64,000 bases of DNA from Pseudomonadota bacterium (GCA_018817425.1 JAHITX010000127.1:1-64000), one strand, 5' to 3'; shown: positions 28,311 to 38,220, numbered from the stretch's first letter. Notes: a model not told the origin generated them from the letters alone. Numbers and translations: made by a program.

Positions 28311-30470
28311 ATGGATAACTTCGAAGCAATTTTTTCGCCAAAATCCGTAGCCGTAATTGGAGCTTCGACCACGCCGGGAAAAGTCGGGCATGATATTTTT
28401 GCCAATATTTTAAAAGGCGGTTTCAAGGGCGTTCTTTATCCGGTTAATCCGGGCGCCAAATCCGTTTTGTGTGTGAGGGCTTATCCCACCTTAACAGACA
28501 TACCCGATGAGGTTGATCTTGCTATGATTATCCTGCCTCCTGCTGCAGCCTTAAAAGCCGCCCATGAAGCAATAGAAAAAAATGTAAAGGGGCTTGTGAT
28601 AGTGTCAGCAGGCTTTCGGGAGGTCGGAGGCAAAGGGCTTGAAATAGAAAATGAAATAGTATCTGTCTGTAGAAAGGCAAATGTCAGGGTGGTAGGTCCC
28701 AATTGCCTTGGTGTAATAAACCCCAATCCTTTGGTAAAACTTAATGCAAGTTTTTCAACCCGCATGCCTAAATTCGGAAATGTATCCTTTATTTCACAAA
28801 GTGGTGCTCTTTGTACGGCCGTACTTGATTTTGCCGCAGATATGGATTTTGGTTTTTCAAAATTTATTTCTATAGGAAACAAGGCCGATGTGGATGAGCT
28901 TGATCTTCTCAAATATCTTCATAAGGATTTAGATACGGAAGTAATAATGATCTATCTTGAAGAATTGCGGCGCGGACCGGAATTTGTTGAAGCAGTAAAA
29001 AAAATCACATTGGGCGATATGAGACCGACACCGATTATAGCCATAAAGTCAGGGCGCACAGGAGCCGGGGCTTTGGCGGCAGCATCTCATACCGGGGCTT
29101 TGGCGGGAACAGAAGCTGTTTATGATGCAATCTTTGAGCAATCCGGTATTATCCGGGTTGATTCAATTCATGAGCTTTTTGATTATTCAAGTGCATTCGC
29201 GTCTAAAAATGAAAATGAGCAGGGAAAGCTTAGAGGAAAAGTTCCGGCCGGTAACAGAGTTGCTATTGTAACAAATGCCGGCGGGCCCGGAATTGTCGCT
29301 ACCGATATGACGGTTTCTTCCGGCTTAAGACTTGCAAAATTTTCCGAAGAAACGATTGAAGCACTTGCAAGTCATCTTCCTACAACTGCCAATATCCATA
29401 ACCCGGTTGATGTAATAGGTGATGCAGCACAAGACAGATATGAAAATGCGCTTTCTGCTGTGACAAGAGACGAGGGTGTTGACGGAGCACTTGTAATTTT
29501 AACTCCACAGTCAATGACTAACGCCCTTGGTACTGCGGAAGCAATAGCAAAAATCGCCAGGCGATCAGACAAACCTATACTTTGCTGTTTCATGGGTATT
29601 TTTGATGTTTCCGCAGGTGTTAAATATTTGCAGGAGCATGGTATTCCTGTTTTTAAATTTCCAGAAAACGCCGCTAAAGCGCTTGGGGCGCTTTATAAAT
29701 ATTCCACTTTGATAAACCGGCAGGAATTAGCGCCATATAGTTTGAAACATGATAAAAAACGTGCAGAAGAAATCATTGCCCTCTGCATAGAAGAAGGAAA
29801 GTATAAATTAGGTGAACTTGAAAGCAGTGAATTGCTGGAATGCTATGGTTTTAAAACTCTGATTTCCAAACTTGCCACGACAAAAGATGAGGCAGCACAA
29901 ATTGCAGACAATATCACTTTTCCTGTGGCTATGAAAATTGTTTCACCGGATATTTTGCATAAAACGGATGCAGGTGGTGTGGTACTTGGAATTAATAATA
30001 GAAATGAAGTATTGGAAACATTTGATGATATAATTAAAAAAGCTTTGGAATTTGACAGCAAGGCAAAGATCACAGGCATACTGATTCAGCAGATGGCAAA
30101 AAAAGGTGCAGAGGTGATTCTTGGCATGAACCGTTATCCTGTTTTTGGACCATTAATGATGGTAGGGCTTGGAGGAATCTTTGTTGAGCTTTTCCAGGAT
30201 GTTGTGTTCAGGCTTGCTCCGGTGGAAAGAAACGAAGCAAAAAGGGCGATTCGCCAGATAAAAGGATTCAAATTGTTTAAAGGTTTCAGGGGAAGACCCA
30301 TTTGCGATCTTGAATCACTCAACAAGGCATTCGTCAGTCTGTCTGAAATGGCGATTAACCATGAAGAAATTATGGAAATGGATATAAATCCAATTCTTGT
30401 CCATGAAGAAGGCTTTGGCGCAACAGTAGCTGATTGCCGCATAATTCTAAGAAAAGAAGATGCCAAATAA
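28311..30470 (+). CDS. ADP-forming acyl-CoA synthetase (fused alpha-beta type)
   Basis: This 719-residue protein has a CoA-binding Rossmann domain (SVAVIGASTTPGKVGHDIF, residues 12-30), a succinyl-CoA-ligase-like domain with the likely phospho-His in ASHTGALAG (His260), and a C-terminal ATP-grasp domain (about 490-719; FPVAMKIVSPDILHKTDAGG, GMNRYPVFGPLMMVGLGG). Such enzymes convert acyl-CoA, ADP and phosphate to acid, CoA and ATP, or the reverse. There is no GNAT domain, which argues against a Pat-type protein acetyltransferase. Acetate is a likely substrate but not proven; aryl- or branched acyl groups are possible. The next gene overlaps by 11 bases. Confidence 0.9.
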   Translation: MDNFEAIFSPKSVAVIGASTTPGKVGHDIFANILKGGFKGVLYPVNPGAKSVLCVRAYPTLTDIPDEVDLAMIILPPAAALKAAHEAIEKNVKGLVIVSAGFREVGGKGLEIENEIVSVCRKANVRVVGPNCLGVINPNPLVKLNASFSTRMPKFGNVSFISQSGALCTAVLDFAADMDFGFSKFISIGNKADVDELDLLKYLHKDLDTEVIMIYLEELRRGPEFVEAVKKITLGDMRPTPIIAIKSGRTGAGALAAASHTGALAGTEAVYDAIFEQSGIIRVDSIHELFDYSSAFASKNENEQGKLRGKVPAGNRVAIVTNAGGPGIVATDMTVSSGLRLAKFSEETIEALASHLPTTANIHNPVDVIGDAAQDRYENALSAVTRDEGVDGALVILTPQSMTNALGTAEAIAKIARRSDKPILCCFMGIFDVSAGVKYLQEHGIPVFKFPENAAKALGALYKYSTLINRQELAPYSLKHDKKRAEEIIALCIEEGKYKLGELESSELLECYGFKTLISKLATTKDEAAQIADNITFPVAMKIVSPDILHKTDAGGVVLGINNRNEVLETFDDIIKKALEFDSKAKITGILIQQMAKKGAEVILGMNRYPVFGPLMMVGLGGIFVELFQDVVFRLAPVERNEAKRAIRQIKGFKLFKGFRGRPICDLESLNKAFVSLSEMAINHEEIMEMDINPILVHEEGFGATVADCRIILRKEDAK

Positions 30471-31035
30471 TAAGCCGATATATCCTGTTATTTTAGCTGT
30501 TCCGGAACAAGAAAAAAATCTTAAAGGAAGAAATAAGGTTAAAGCATTAAGTACCCTTGCAAGATTAGCGCTTAAACTTTCATGCGAAAAAAGCGGAATA
30601 ATTCCCGGAGTTCTTATTAAAGATCAAAATGATGCTCCTGTTCCTTTTGATGGGAATTTCTGGTCTATTACTCATAAAAGCGAATATGTGGGGGGCGTTG
30701 TTTCTAAAAAAGCGACAGGATTGGATATCGAGAAAATCAAGCCTGTTTCAAAAGCTCTTATGGATAAAGTTGCCGGCCCTAAGGAATGGGGGCTTTCGGA
30801 TTTTGATAAAGAAATCTTGTTTTTCCGTTTCTGGACATCCAAGGAAGCTGTATTGAAAGCATCGGGCAAAGGGATAGTCGCTCTTTCGGATTGCCGCATT
30901 GAAAAGATATTAAATGACAAATCTATTATTGTGAGTTACAAAAACAAAGCATTAAATGTTGTGCATTATTATTTTGACGGGCATATCGCATCTGTTGTCG
31001 ATAACGGTTTTGATGTGGAATGGACTCTTGTATAG
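30460..31035 (+). CDS. 4'-phosphopantetheinyl transferase, Sfp type
   Basis: This 191-residue protein has the PPTase motifs WSITHKSEYVGGVV, GLDIEKIKP and FWTSKEAVLKASGKG (FWTSKE at 124-129). It moves phosphopantetheine from CoA to a carrier-protein serine. The acpP gene lies 7.4 kb downstream, so it may serve fatty acid ACP if no acpS exists, or another carrier. It overlaps the acyl-CoA synthetase gene by 11 bases, implying co-expression. Confidence 0.88.
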   Translation: MPNNKPIYPVILAVPEQEKNLKGRNKVKALSTLARLALKLSCEKSGIIPGVLIKDQNDAPVPFDGNFWSITHKSEYVGGVVSKKATGLDIEKIKPVSKALMDKVAGPKEWGLSDFDKEILFFRFWTSKEAVLKASGKGIVALSDCRIEKILNDKSIIVSYKNKALNVVHYYFDGHIASVVDNGFDVEWTLV

Positions 31036-31068
31036 AAGTTGGCACCATGGTATCGGGGGATGAGCGGT

Positions 31069-31128
31069 GGCGGCATATAAAATGCCGCCCTACGGAAAAT
31101 AATGTAGGGCGGGGTTTTATACCCCGCC
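31069..31128. repeat. tandem pair of G+C-rich hairpins
   Basis: Two perfect hairpins follow each other: GGCGGCAT/ATGCCGCC (31069-31076 with 31082-31089) and GGCGGGGT/ACCCCGCC (31108-31115 with 31121-31128). A degenerate third arm (GGGTTTTAATACCCC) follows at about 31138-31152. They fill the gap between the PPTase gene and the nuclease gene. The second may act as a terminator, but no T-run follows; dispersed palindromic repeats are more likely. Confidence 0.6.
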
Positions 31129-31211
31129 AAGATAATAGGGTTTTAATACCCCGCTGCTTTGGTTGGCAATACCGGGAATCAAAAAAAATATATAATGGAA
31201 AGGAATAAAAT

Positions 31212-32780
31212 ATGGAAGTCACATTTTACGGAGCAGTTAGAGAAGTTACCGGTTCAATGCATGTTATAACAGCTAATTCCGATAAGATCATGCTTGATTG
31301 TGGAATGTTTCAGGGCCGCAGAAAGGACACTGTACAAAAAAATAAGGAATTCTCTTTTGACCCAAAATCTATAGTCAATCTTGTTCTTTCTCATGCTCAT
31401 GTTGATCATTGCGGCAGAATACCGCTTTTGGTTAAAAACGGTTTTACCGGCCGAATCCTTTGTACAAGGCCAACTGCCGATGTCTGTGCCTTTCTTTTAG
31501 CCGATTCAGCCCACATCCAGGAATCTGATGCTAACTACTTAAACTATAAAACTCTTAGAAATACTTTACTGTCAAAAAATAATGGAAAAAATAAAAATCA
31601 CAGAAAGTCCGAAATTGCTTCAATGCTTAAAACTGAAGGGCACAAGCTTAATGTCGAAAAGATACATGATCTTATAAAAGAACATGATCTTGAATATATT
31701 TCTCCTCTTTATACCATTGAAGATGCGCAAAATTCACTGGAGCACTTTGATAGTTATCCTTACCGTACTGCATTTGAGATCGGACGGGGAATAACAGGTG
31801 TATTGTATGAAGCCGGTCACATTCTGGGCTCAGCTATTCCTTTAATCAAGATAAATGAAAACGGGCGAATATTCAGGATTTGTTATACCGGTGATATTGG
31901 AAGATATGACAAGCCGATAATAAGAAACCCATGTGCCGCTTTTCCTGATGAAGATAAAGATATCGATCTTCTTATTATGGAAAGTACTTATGGTGACAGA
32001 GAACATGAGGATATGGAGGATGTAAGACCTCAACTGAAAAAAATAATAAATGATACGGTAGAGCGAGGCGGATCAATAGTTATCCCTGCTTTTGCGTTCG
32101 GAAGAACACAGGAGCTTCTTTATATAATTCATGAACTCTATCATGGTGGGGAAGTCCCCAGGATTCCGGTATATGTGGACAGCCCTCTTGCTACAAATAT
32201 AACCAGGGTTTTCGGTGAACATCCTGAGGTTTACAACCAGGAGACAGTTGATACATTTCTTTCAAATGGTGATAATCCGTTTTCATTTAAAGAGTTAAAA
32301 TTTGTATCTTCGGTTGATGAATCAATGGTTCTTATGAAAGATGAAACACCTCATATAGTACTTTCTGCTTCAGGCATGTGTGAAGCTGGAAGAGTGCTTC
32401 ATCATCTCCGTTACAAAATTCATAACCCGAAAAACACAATTCTTTTAGTGGGCTTTATGGCCCAAAATACACTTGGGCGCCGAATCCATGATCAGGGGCT
32501 TGAATACGAAAAATCAGGAAGAAAAGGCGATCCCCCTATACTTAAATTCTTAAACAAAGAGTATCCTTTAAAAGCGCATGTTGTAAAATTAGGCGCATTC
32601 AGTGCTCATGGGGATAAAAATGAAATGCTGCGGTTCCTGGAAGATTCGAAACTTAAAATTAAAAACATTGCTGTTGTTCATGGTGAAGAAGATCAATCCA
32701 TAGCTTTTGCCGATTTTTTAAAAGATAACGGATATTCCGCTTTTGTTCCCGAGAAAGATTATACACTGAAATTGACTTAG
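31212..32780 (+). CDS. metallo-beta-lactamase/beta-CASP nuclease (CPSF-like)
   Basis: This 522-residue protein has the metallo-beta-lactamase core: MLDCGMFQG, then SHAHVDHCGRIP with the zinc motif HxHxDH at residues 61-66, YEAGHILGSA and ESTYGDREHE. The inserted beta-CASP domain follows (SIVIPAFAFGRTQELLYII, ASGMCEAGRVLHH) and the last conserved His region is GAFSAHGD. Such proteins are RNA exo/endonucleases related to CPSF-73 and bacterial YsgH-like enzymes. It has no KH domain. The RNA substrate is unknown. GGAAAGGAA precedes the start. Confidence 0.88.
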   Translation: MEVTFYGAVREVTGSMHVITANSDKIMLDCGMFQGRRKDTVQKNKEFSFDPKSIVNLVLSHAHVDHCGRIPLLVKNGFTGRILCTRPTADVCAFLLADSAHIQESDANYLNYKTLRNTLLSKNNGKNKNHRKSEIASMLKTEGHKLNVEKIHDLIKEHDLEYISPLYTIEDAQNSLEHFDSYPYRTAFEIGRGITGVLYEAGHILGSAIPLIKINENGRIFRICYTGDIGRYDKPIIRNPCAAFPDEDKDIDLLIMESTYGDREHEDMEDVRPQLKKIINDTVERGGSIVIPAFAFGRTQELLYIIHELYHGGEVPRIPVYVDSPLATNITRVFGEHPEVYNQETVDTFLSNGDNPFSFKELKFVSSVDESMVLMKDETPHIVLSASGMCEAGRVLHHLRYKIHNPKNTILLVGFMAQNTLGRRIHDQGLEYEKSGRKGDPPILKFLNKEYPLKAHVVKLGAFSAHGDKNEMLRFLEDSKLKIKNIAVVHGEEDQSIAFADFLKDNGYSAFVPEKDYTLKLT

Positions 32781-32781
32781 T

Positions 32782-33702
32782 ATGAAACCTAACTGTAGCG
32801 AATTAACATTTTCAGCTGCAATGTTTGCAGTTCTTCTTTGTATTATTTTTGGCGGAAATTTTGTTGCGATAAAAGTCGGCCTTACAGGAATAGGGACCTT
32901 TACTTTAGCTGCATTGCGCTTTACTATTGCATCGATTTGTATAGCATTGTGGGCTAAAATAACAGGGCAATCGTTTTCATTAAAAAAAGGCCAGCTCCTT
33001 TATATAGTTATTTTAACAGCTACTTTTTTCGTGCAGCTTTCACTTTTTTATATCGGAATGAGCAAAACAAATGCGACCCACGCAACGCTTGTATCAAACT
33101 TTGTACCGTTTTTCATACTGATTCTTTCACATTTTTTTATTCCGGATGACAAAATAACAATAAAGAAATTTCTTGGGATACTGCTTGGGTTTCTGGCTAT
33201 TGTTTTGCTTTTTTTTGAGAAGGAGACAGGAGCATCCAGCCTTAAAGCAGGCGATCTTATTATTCTTACGGTAACTTTTATATGGGCTTGTAACACAGTT
33301 TTTATTAAAAGAATCATAAACGACTTTAATCCGTTTCAGCTTGTTTTATATCCGATGCTTTTTTCTCTGCCTTTATTTTTTACCGAAGCATTTTTGTTGG
33401 ATGAAAGGATGCTTTTTGATTTAAATCCAAAGGTGATTGGGGCCTTATTGTATCAGGCTATTATGACCGCCTCATTTGGATTTGTTGCATGGAATTATCT
33501 TCTTAAAAATCATGGAGCATCTTCTTTGCATTCATTTATATTTATAGTTCCGATTGCCGGAGTTGTTTTTGGCGGATTTCTGCTTTATGAACCAATTACA
33601 TACCATATAATATTTGCTCTTGTCCTGATTGCTTCGGGAATTCTGGCGGTGAACTATAAATCTGTTAAAATACCGGTATTTCCATTTAACAAGAGCATGT
33701 AA
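32782..33702 (+). CDS. EamA/DMT-family transporter
   Basis: This 306-residue protein has about ten hydrophobic helices and two EamA repeats (about 12-140 and 155-290). Typical segments are GGNFVAIKVGLTGIGTFTLAALRF and, in the second repeat, FGFVAWNYLLKNHGASSLHS. It should be an inner-membrane metabolite exporter of the drug/metabolite transporter superfamily; the substrate is not predictable. It starts one base after the nuclease stop codon. Confidence 0.87.
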   Translation: MKPNCSELTFSAAMFAVLLCIIFGGNFVAIKVGLTGIGTFTLAALRFTIASICIALWAKITGQSFSLKKGQLLYIVILTATFFVQLSLFYIGMSKTNATHATLVSNFVPFFILILSHFFIPDDKITIKKFLGILLGFLAIVLLFFEKETGASSLKAGDLIILTVTFIWACNTVFIKRIINDFNPFQLVLYPMLFSLPLFFTEAFLLDERMLFDLNPKVIGALLYQAIMTASFGFVAWNYLLKNHGASSLHSFIFIVPIAGVVFGGFLLYEPITYHIIFALVLIASGILAVNYKSVKIPVFPFNKSM

Positions 33703-33756
33703 ATTGTTACATAAACAAAGGCAAAACAGAATTTTTTTTACTTCACATCATAAAGA

Positions 33757-34236
33757 CTAATCAGCTGAGCCAGTTTCATCGGGTTGCCCGGCATCGGGAA
33801 CTTGGGCATCTGTTGCCCCGGAGTCAGCAGTGGTAGTAAACTGGACCGTCCTTGCCACATTACCCGCAGAATCCAGCACATCCACATGCCAGGACCCAAT
33901 TTCTTGTGGTTGAATGATTTTTGAACTATAAGTTCGCCATTCTGTTGACTTTACGGTTAAATCTACCCTGGCCCGCTCTGTTTCTCCGTAGTACCAAACA
34001 TGGGTTATAGTGGTGGGCACCTGGTTACCTACTATCCGGGTAAAACAAAACAGCTTGCCCACGGAAGCCGGAAAACTTTCATCGAAGCCTACTGGCTCCA
34101 AGGCAGAAACGCTCGTGCAGATAGCGGCAACATCCACACTTAGTTCAACGGCCTCCTGTGCAAGCGATGCAGCGGGAACAGAAAGAAAAACAATAGCCAA
34201 GCAAAGAACAATCATACGTGAAAATAAATGTACCAT
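33757..34236 (-). CDS. secreted DUF2914-domain protein
   Basis: This 159-residue protein has a signal peptide (about 1-26, ending ASLAQ). The mature body matches the DUF2914 pattern FCFTRIVGNQVPTTITHVWY, then YGETERARVDLTVKSTEWRT and GSWHVDVLDSAG. The C-terminal 20 residues are acidic and low complexity. The function of the domain is not established; it is usually found in exported proteins. A strong AAGGAGG site precedes the start. It is the last gene of a three-gene minus-strand group. Confidence 0.8.
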   Translation of the reverse strand: MVHLFSRMIVLCLAIVFLSVPAASLAQEAVELSVDVAAICTSVSALEPVGFDESFPASVGKLFCFTRIVGNQVPTTITHVWYYGETERARVDLTVKSTEWRTYSSKIIQPQEIGSWHVDVLDSAGNVARTVQFTTTADSGATDAQVPDAGQPDETGSAD

Positions 34237-34293
34237 AACAATATCCTCCTTTTTTGATTTGTGTTGGAAAAGGTTGAAGAAGCGATTTTCTTC

Positions 34294-36468
34294 TTATACG
34301 CGTTGGGACCAGACTTTTGTTTGTGCAAAAGTTAAAGTTTTTTCTTTAACTTTCAATTCTTCCATTTTTGCGTAAGGCTCCCAATCCTTTTTGCACATCA
34401 TTTCATACAAATGAGAAAACATGACATATAGCAATTCATGCGCCGAAATATTGGGTTTTATATCCAGCAACTTCTTTTGGATATTTTTATTTCTTGATTT
34501 GGCAGCTGCATTTTTAAACATTTGTTCTGCGTTAGTGCAAATTTCCAAGTTAACTGATTTTAACAGCTTTTGCTTAGACTGCATTTTTAAAACAAACTCA
34601 TTGGAAGCATCTTTCCAGAACCTTGCGCTTGCACTCATTGAAAATTCAACCAATTTGGGAATGTCGCCAAAATAACAGGGCATTTCTTTTGTAATTGCGC
34701 CAATGGTTCCGGCTGCCCGGTAAAACAGGTGTTCGCCAGTAACAGATTTGTAAATCATCCCCACAATAGCCTGCCAGTCCTGCAATTGCAGAATATGAAT
34801 TGGATCCGCATATAAAACCCCTAAAATTTCATTAATCAGCATATGGGAGGGTGTAGCATAGATGGGTGTCAGGCCTAATTTGGGCTGTTCTATTTGCCCC
34901 TCTTTGGGGTTGATAGAAGCTGCTGTTTCAACATCTATAAGTCCAATGTGGAATTCGTCTGATGATTTCAAAAACTGGGGATATTTTGAGGGGTCGCCTA
35001 CAACAATCAGGTTATCCGGTTTAAGGTCGCGCATGGCTACTTTTTTAATGTGTAACCAGGACAACAATTCAATAAGATTCGTACATATACATTGTATCTG
35101 AGTTCTATTATGCTGGAATGATTTTTCCTGTACATAATTTTTAATAACCGTTTCATATTCGGCAAACGTGTCTTTATGTTCTTTTTTTACCTGCTTCAGA
35201 ATTTCTGCTGCTTCGTTGGGAATATTCTTTTGTTTGGAATCGGTTTCCCCTATGCAAAGACAACCTGAAAACCAATCTTTCTTTTGATAGGATTGGATAT
35301 CGGTATTTATAAATATATTTTCAAACCGTTGAAAGGCGTGTTGAAGATTGATGCAGAGGTTTGAGGCTTTTTTACCATACCTTTCTTCAAATAAGTCGGA
35401 ATCCCAAATAATGCCCTGATGTTCTTTTATCTCTTTGGAGGTTTTATTATACACATCATGTAATTCATCTAAAACAAGCCCCAGAAAATAATACTTTGAA
35501 AGATCCATAAAAAAGGCAAAATTTTCACCAATTTTGAGAAATTGTTGAAAATTGGGAAACTTGTTGAGCCCGTCAATACATACTTGTTCGTTTTCTTTAG
35601 CATATCTTCCAATGGAATCTGCAAATGAAGGAATTCTTTTAAGAACAGTAGACACCTTTGGAATCAGGCACTCACGCGGGGCGAGCAGGTCGGCGATTCG
35701 CTTATCTGCTTTAATGCAGTTAATGTATTGATCAAAATCATTTATCGGCTCCGGTGGAATTTTTATCACAATATGGTCATCATAAATAACATAGAAACAT
35801 TTGCTCCTGGCGCCGCTATCTTCTCCAATGCGCCCTAATGACATTCGTCTGAATATCCACTTGTCATCATGAAATATTCTAAGATCATACACTACTGTTT
35901 TCCCATGCCCTGTGATATTTAAACGCTTATATTGGAATCTATCATCTTTATTCGCTCCAAGATGCAACATGTAAAGATTTAGAAAATAAAGAATGATCTT
36001 TCTCATATCAGTATCATGTAGCCCAGGGGTAATTATAATCAGCTCGTCTTCATCCTTTGTTTTAACTTTTTTTCTTTTCCTAATTCGAGTTATGAGTTTA
36101 TCGACAAAGACACCCGCACAATAGAAACAAAAAGCCAGCAAGCACCCAATCCATAAATTCTTGTCCAATAGTATTTCAAAAATTCCCCTTTTTAATTCTA
36201 TCTCACGGGTAAGAACTATTTTCCAGCCTTTGAGACTGTTTAAAGAAGTACTTACGATTTTGTCAACCTCGCCCTCTTTTAATGTACCGAGCGTTCCGTT
36301 TTCCTGCTCATAGTAGATGTCACCCAAGCCTTCCCAGGTTTTGGTAACCTCTATTATTTCACCATTAGATAAATACAGGATATGTTTGTTCCGGTTGGTT
36401 ATAATAATGACTGAAAGTATCACAATGGAAAAGATAACGATTGCGGTTGCAATAATTTTAATTTTCAT
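34294..36468 (-). CDS. membrane-anchored protein-kinase-like protein, function unknown
   Basis: This 724-residue protein has two membrane helices (about 4-25 and 97-120) with a short extracytoplasmic loop between, then a large cytoplasmic region. MRDLKPDNLIVVGD (RDLKPDN at 480-486) is a Ser/Thr-kinase catalytic loop with the catalytic Asp and metal-binding Asn. The following IGLIDVETAAS has DVE in place of DFG, still providing a metal-ligand Asp. DWQAIVGMIYKSVTGEHLF resembles the kinase helix-F region. N-terminal lobe elements are less clear. It could phosphorylate a protein or small molecule; the target is unknown. It sits between SHOCT and DUF2914 genes, all minus strand. Confidence 0.7.
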   Translation of the reverse strand: MKIKIIATAIVIFSIVILSVIIITNRNKHILYLSNGEIIEVTKTWEGLGDIYYEQENGTLGTLKEGEVDKIVSTSLNSLKGWKIVLTREIELKRGIFEILLDKNLWIGCLLAFCFYCAGVFVDKLITRIRKRKKVKTKDEDELIIITPGLHDTDMRKIILYFLNLYMLHLGANKDDRFQYKRLNITGHGKTVVYDLRIFHDDKWIFRRMSLGRIGEDSGARSKCFYVIYDDHIVIKIPPEPINDFDQYINCIKADKRIADLLAPRECLIPKVSTVLKRIPSFADSIGRYAKENEQVCIDGLNKFPNFQQFLKIGENFAFFMDLSKYYFLGLVLDELHDVYNKTSKEIKEHQGIIWDSDLFEERYGKKASNLCINLQHAFQRFENIFINTDIQSYQKKDWFSGCLCIGETDSKQKNIPNEAAEILKQVKKEHKDTFAEYETVIKNYVQEKSFQHNRTQIQCICTNLIELLSWLHIKKVAMRDLKPDNLIVVGDPSKYPQFLKSSDEFHIGLIDVETAASINPKEGQIEQPKLGLTPIYATPSHMLINEILGVLYADPIHILQLQDWQAIVGMIYKSVTGEHLFYRAAGTIGAITKEMPCYFGDIPKLVEFSMSASARFWKDASNEFVLKMQSKQKLLKSVNLEICTNAEQMFKNAAAKSRNKNIQKKLLDIKPNISAHELLYVMFSHLYEMMCKKDWEPYAKMEELKVKEKTLTFAQTKVWSQRV

Positions 36469-36742
36469 GTGCCCTCAATATGTGCGTAACTGCTGTCAGT
36501 CTTTTAAATCATCAAAAATCCCAATAAGCCAACAGCCGAAAAGAAGTAAAGCAAAATATAGACTGCACAGCACAGCACAAAAAGAGCATAGTTTGTTTGT
36601 TACTTCTTCTATTGGGGATAACCCACCAACTGAGCGAGGGTATTTCTTTGATCCGGTCTTAGCTTCATTACTTATGCAAGGTTTTGCTTATCAATTGAAC
36701 CCAATCTCATACATATATAAGGGTTGGCACCAATTACTTATC

Positions 36743-37396
36743 TTATTTGCCAAGCATACTGTCGAGAAGTTCTTTTTGTTTGGATTCATAAACGGCATCG
36801 GTTATGAGACCTTTATTATAAAGGGAGTTAAGTTTTATTAGGCTTTCTTCAAGATCAGGAACTGCTTTTGTATCTGCAGCATTTTGAATTACTCCCGTCC
36901 CCTCTTCGGATGGCCCCGTTTTCCCAGCGGAGGCAACTTCCCGGCTTAAAGGCAGTCCTGTGAGGGTTGTTGCGGCCAGGGCCAGATCTGCCAGGGTATA
37001 TGTATTTGGGCCAAACTCCAAAGATCGTTCAGATTTACGTCCAAAAAATGAGCTCTCATAAGTAAGTTTGATGGAGTCTTTCAGAAGTTGAATGTATTTT
37101 ACATCTGCCCATTTGAACTTTGTGGTCGTTCTGATTCCTGAAGGATGGGCATAAGTTTGTTTAGGCACACTCATGAAAAATTTATCTTCTTCTACAATGG
37201 ATTGGGCCTTATAGGTTTCGCCGGCACATTTTTCGATTATTTCAGCAGCCTGGGCCTTAGTCATTTGTCCATAATATTTACTGCCGGAGACGATTTCCAT
37301 AGGATCTGGCAATACGGTATCTCCATATGCAAAAGTCCCTATAAAAGATATGAGAATAAACACGGTTAAGCATTTGATAGAATGTAACTGTTTCAT
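36743..37396 (-). CDS. exported protein with C-terminal SHOCT domain
   Basis: This 217-residue protein has a signal peptide (about 1-25), a middle domain of unknown function (FKWADVKYIQLLKDSIKLTY) and a C-terminal SHOCT motif (about 180-217; LIKLNSLYNKGLITDAVYES, then KQKEL). SHOCT is a short oligomerisation motif. It is the first gene of the minus-strand group and has AAGGAG upstream at slightly long spacing. The function is unknown. Confidence 0.75.
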   Translation of the reverse strand: MKQLHSIKCLTVFILISFIGTFAYGDTVLPDPMEIVSGSKYYGQMTKAQAAEIIEKCAGETYKAQSIVEEDKFFMSVPKQTYAHPSGIRTTTKFKWADVKYIQLLKDSIKLTYESSFFGRKSERSLEFGPNTYTLADLALAATTLTGLPLSREVASAGKTGPSEEGTGVIQNAADTKAVPDLEESLIKLNSLYNKGLITDAVYESKQKELLDSMLGK

Positions 37397-37442
37397 AAAT
37401 TGGTTTTCTCCTTCATAGATTTAAAATCGTTTATCTCCGTTT

Positions 37443-37467
37443 TATAGCGTTTGTCAAAATATTCCGA
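37443..37467. repeat. solo arm of the TATAGCG inverted-repeat family
   Basis: TATAGCGTTTGTCAAAAT continuing to ATTCCG matches the left arm of the inverted-repeat element at 50494-50596. The opposite arm is not found nearby, so this is a half copy. Confidence 0.5.
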
Positions 37468-37728
37468 TTCAATTTATAATTGTTTGGTAATGGCTTGGAG
37501 TGACATGTTTTTTACTTATTACTATCTTGAATAAAAGTCAAGAGCCAAGAACGGGCGTAAACATTTATTTACTTTTAAATCAAAATCTTGCATTCAAGAA
37601 AGACGAGAAGCAAGTAAAAGATAATTCTTAAATTAACAAGCACGAGTCAGCTATTGAAATGATGTGTTTTTCGACAGCTTATAATCCTTGAAAAATTGCC
37701 ATATGATCTCATTTCCATTCCATTCTGA

Positions 37729-37854
37729 TTAGGTTCCGACACCCAAGATTTTTGCATTTTTGGGTAAATTAAAATATAGAATTACCTCGTTTGCATCTTT
37801 GGCTATAAAGCCAAATTGTTTTCCTATAACTTCTTTTGCTTGATTAACATCCAT
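37729..37854 (-). pseudogene. truncated N-terminus of a SAM-dependent methyltransferase-like gene
   Basis: A 41-residue frame with a good AGGGAG ribosome binding site encodes MDVNQAKEVIGKQFGFIAKD and ends LPKNAKILGVGT, then TAA. The ending matches the start of SAM-binding motif I (usually LDVGTG) of class I methyltransferases, so the gene stops exactly inside its cofactor site. Similarity does not continue beyond the stop. I read it as a broken gene start in the 1-kb AT-rich gap 37397-38442, which otherwise shows no genes. Confidence 0.45.
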
Positions 37855-38191
37855 TTTATTCTCCCTAAAATATTTATATAATTATGATATATTGGCATGT
37901 TATAATTATATCATAAGGTTTTTTTATATTCTTAATTCAATGACATTGATTAGCAATTAGTAAATCACTTTCATCCAAATAGAATGGCGCAATATCCTAT
38001 GGTTTCAAACAAAAACTCCCGCTATATTTATTTTTTATAAGAAGCGCCTATAGTATTGCATATTTTCTATATCGTGATAATATATTAATATATTTAAAAT
38101 AAATTTGATCAATATATTAATAAAATCTAAATAATATCATAATTATTATTAACAAATTTAATTTGGGGCCCGATATTTATGAAATAAATTC

Positions 38192-38220
38192 TTGACAATT
38201 CTTGTTATTTCAATTACTAA
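38192..38220 (+). promoter_or_regulatory. possible sigma-70 promoter for acpP
   Basis: A perfect -35 hexamer TTGACA (38192-38197) is followed after 17 bases by the weak -10 candidate TACTAA. It lies in the very AT-rich region 220 bases upstream of acpP. In such AT-rich DNA chance matches are common. Confidence 0.3.

Noticed and set aside
36317-36841. 174-codon plus-strand frame
   Set aside because: It overlaps two better supported minus-strand genes and shows no domain.
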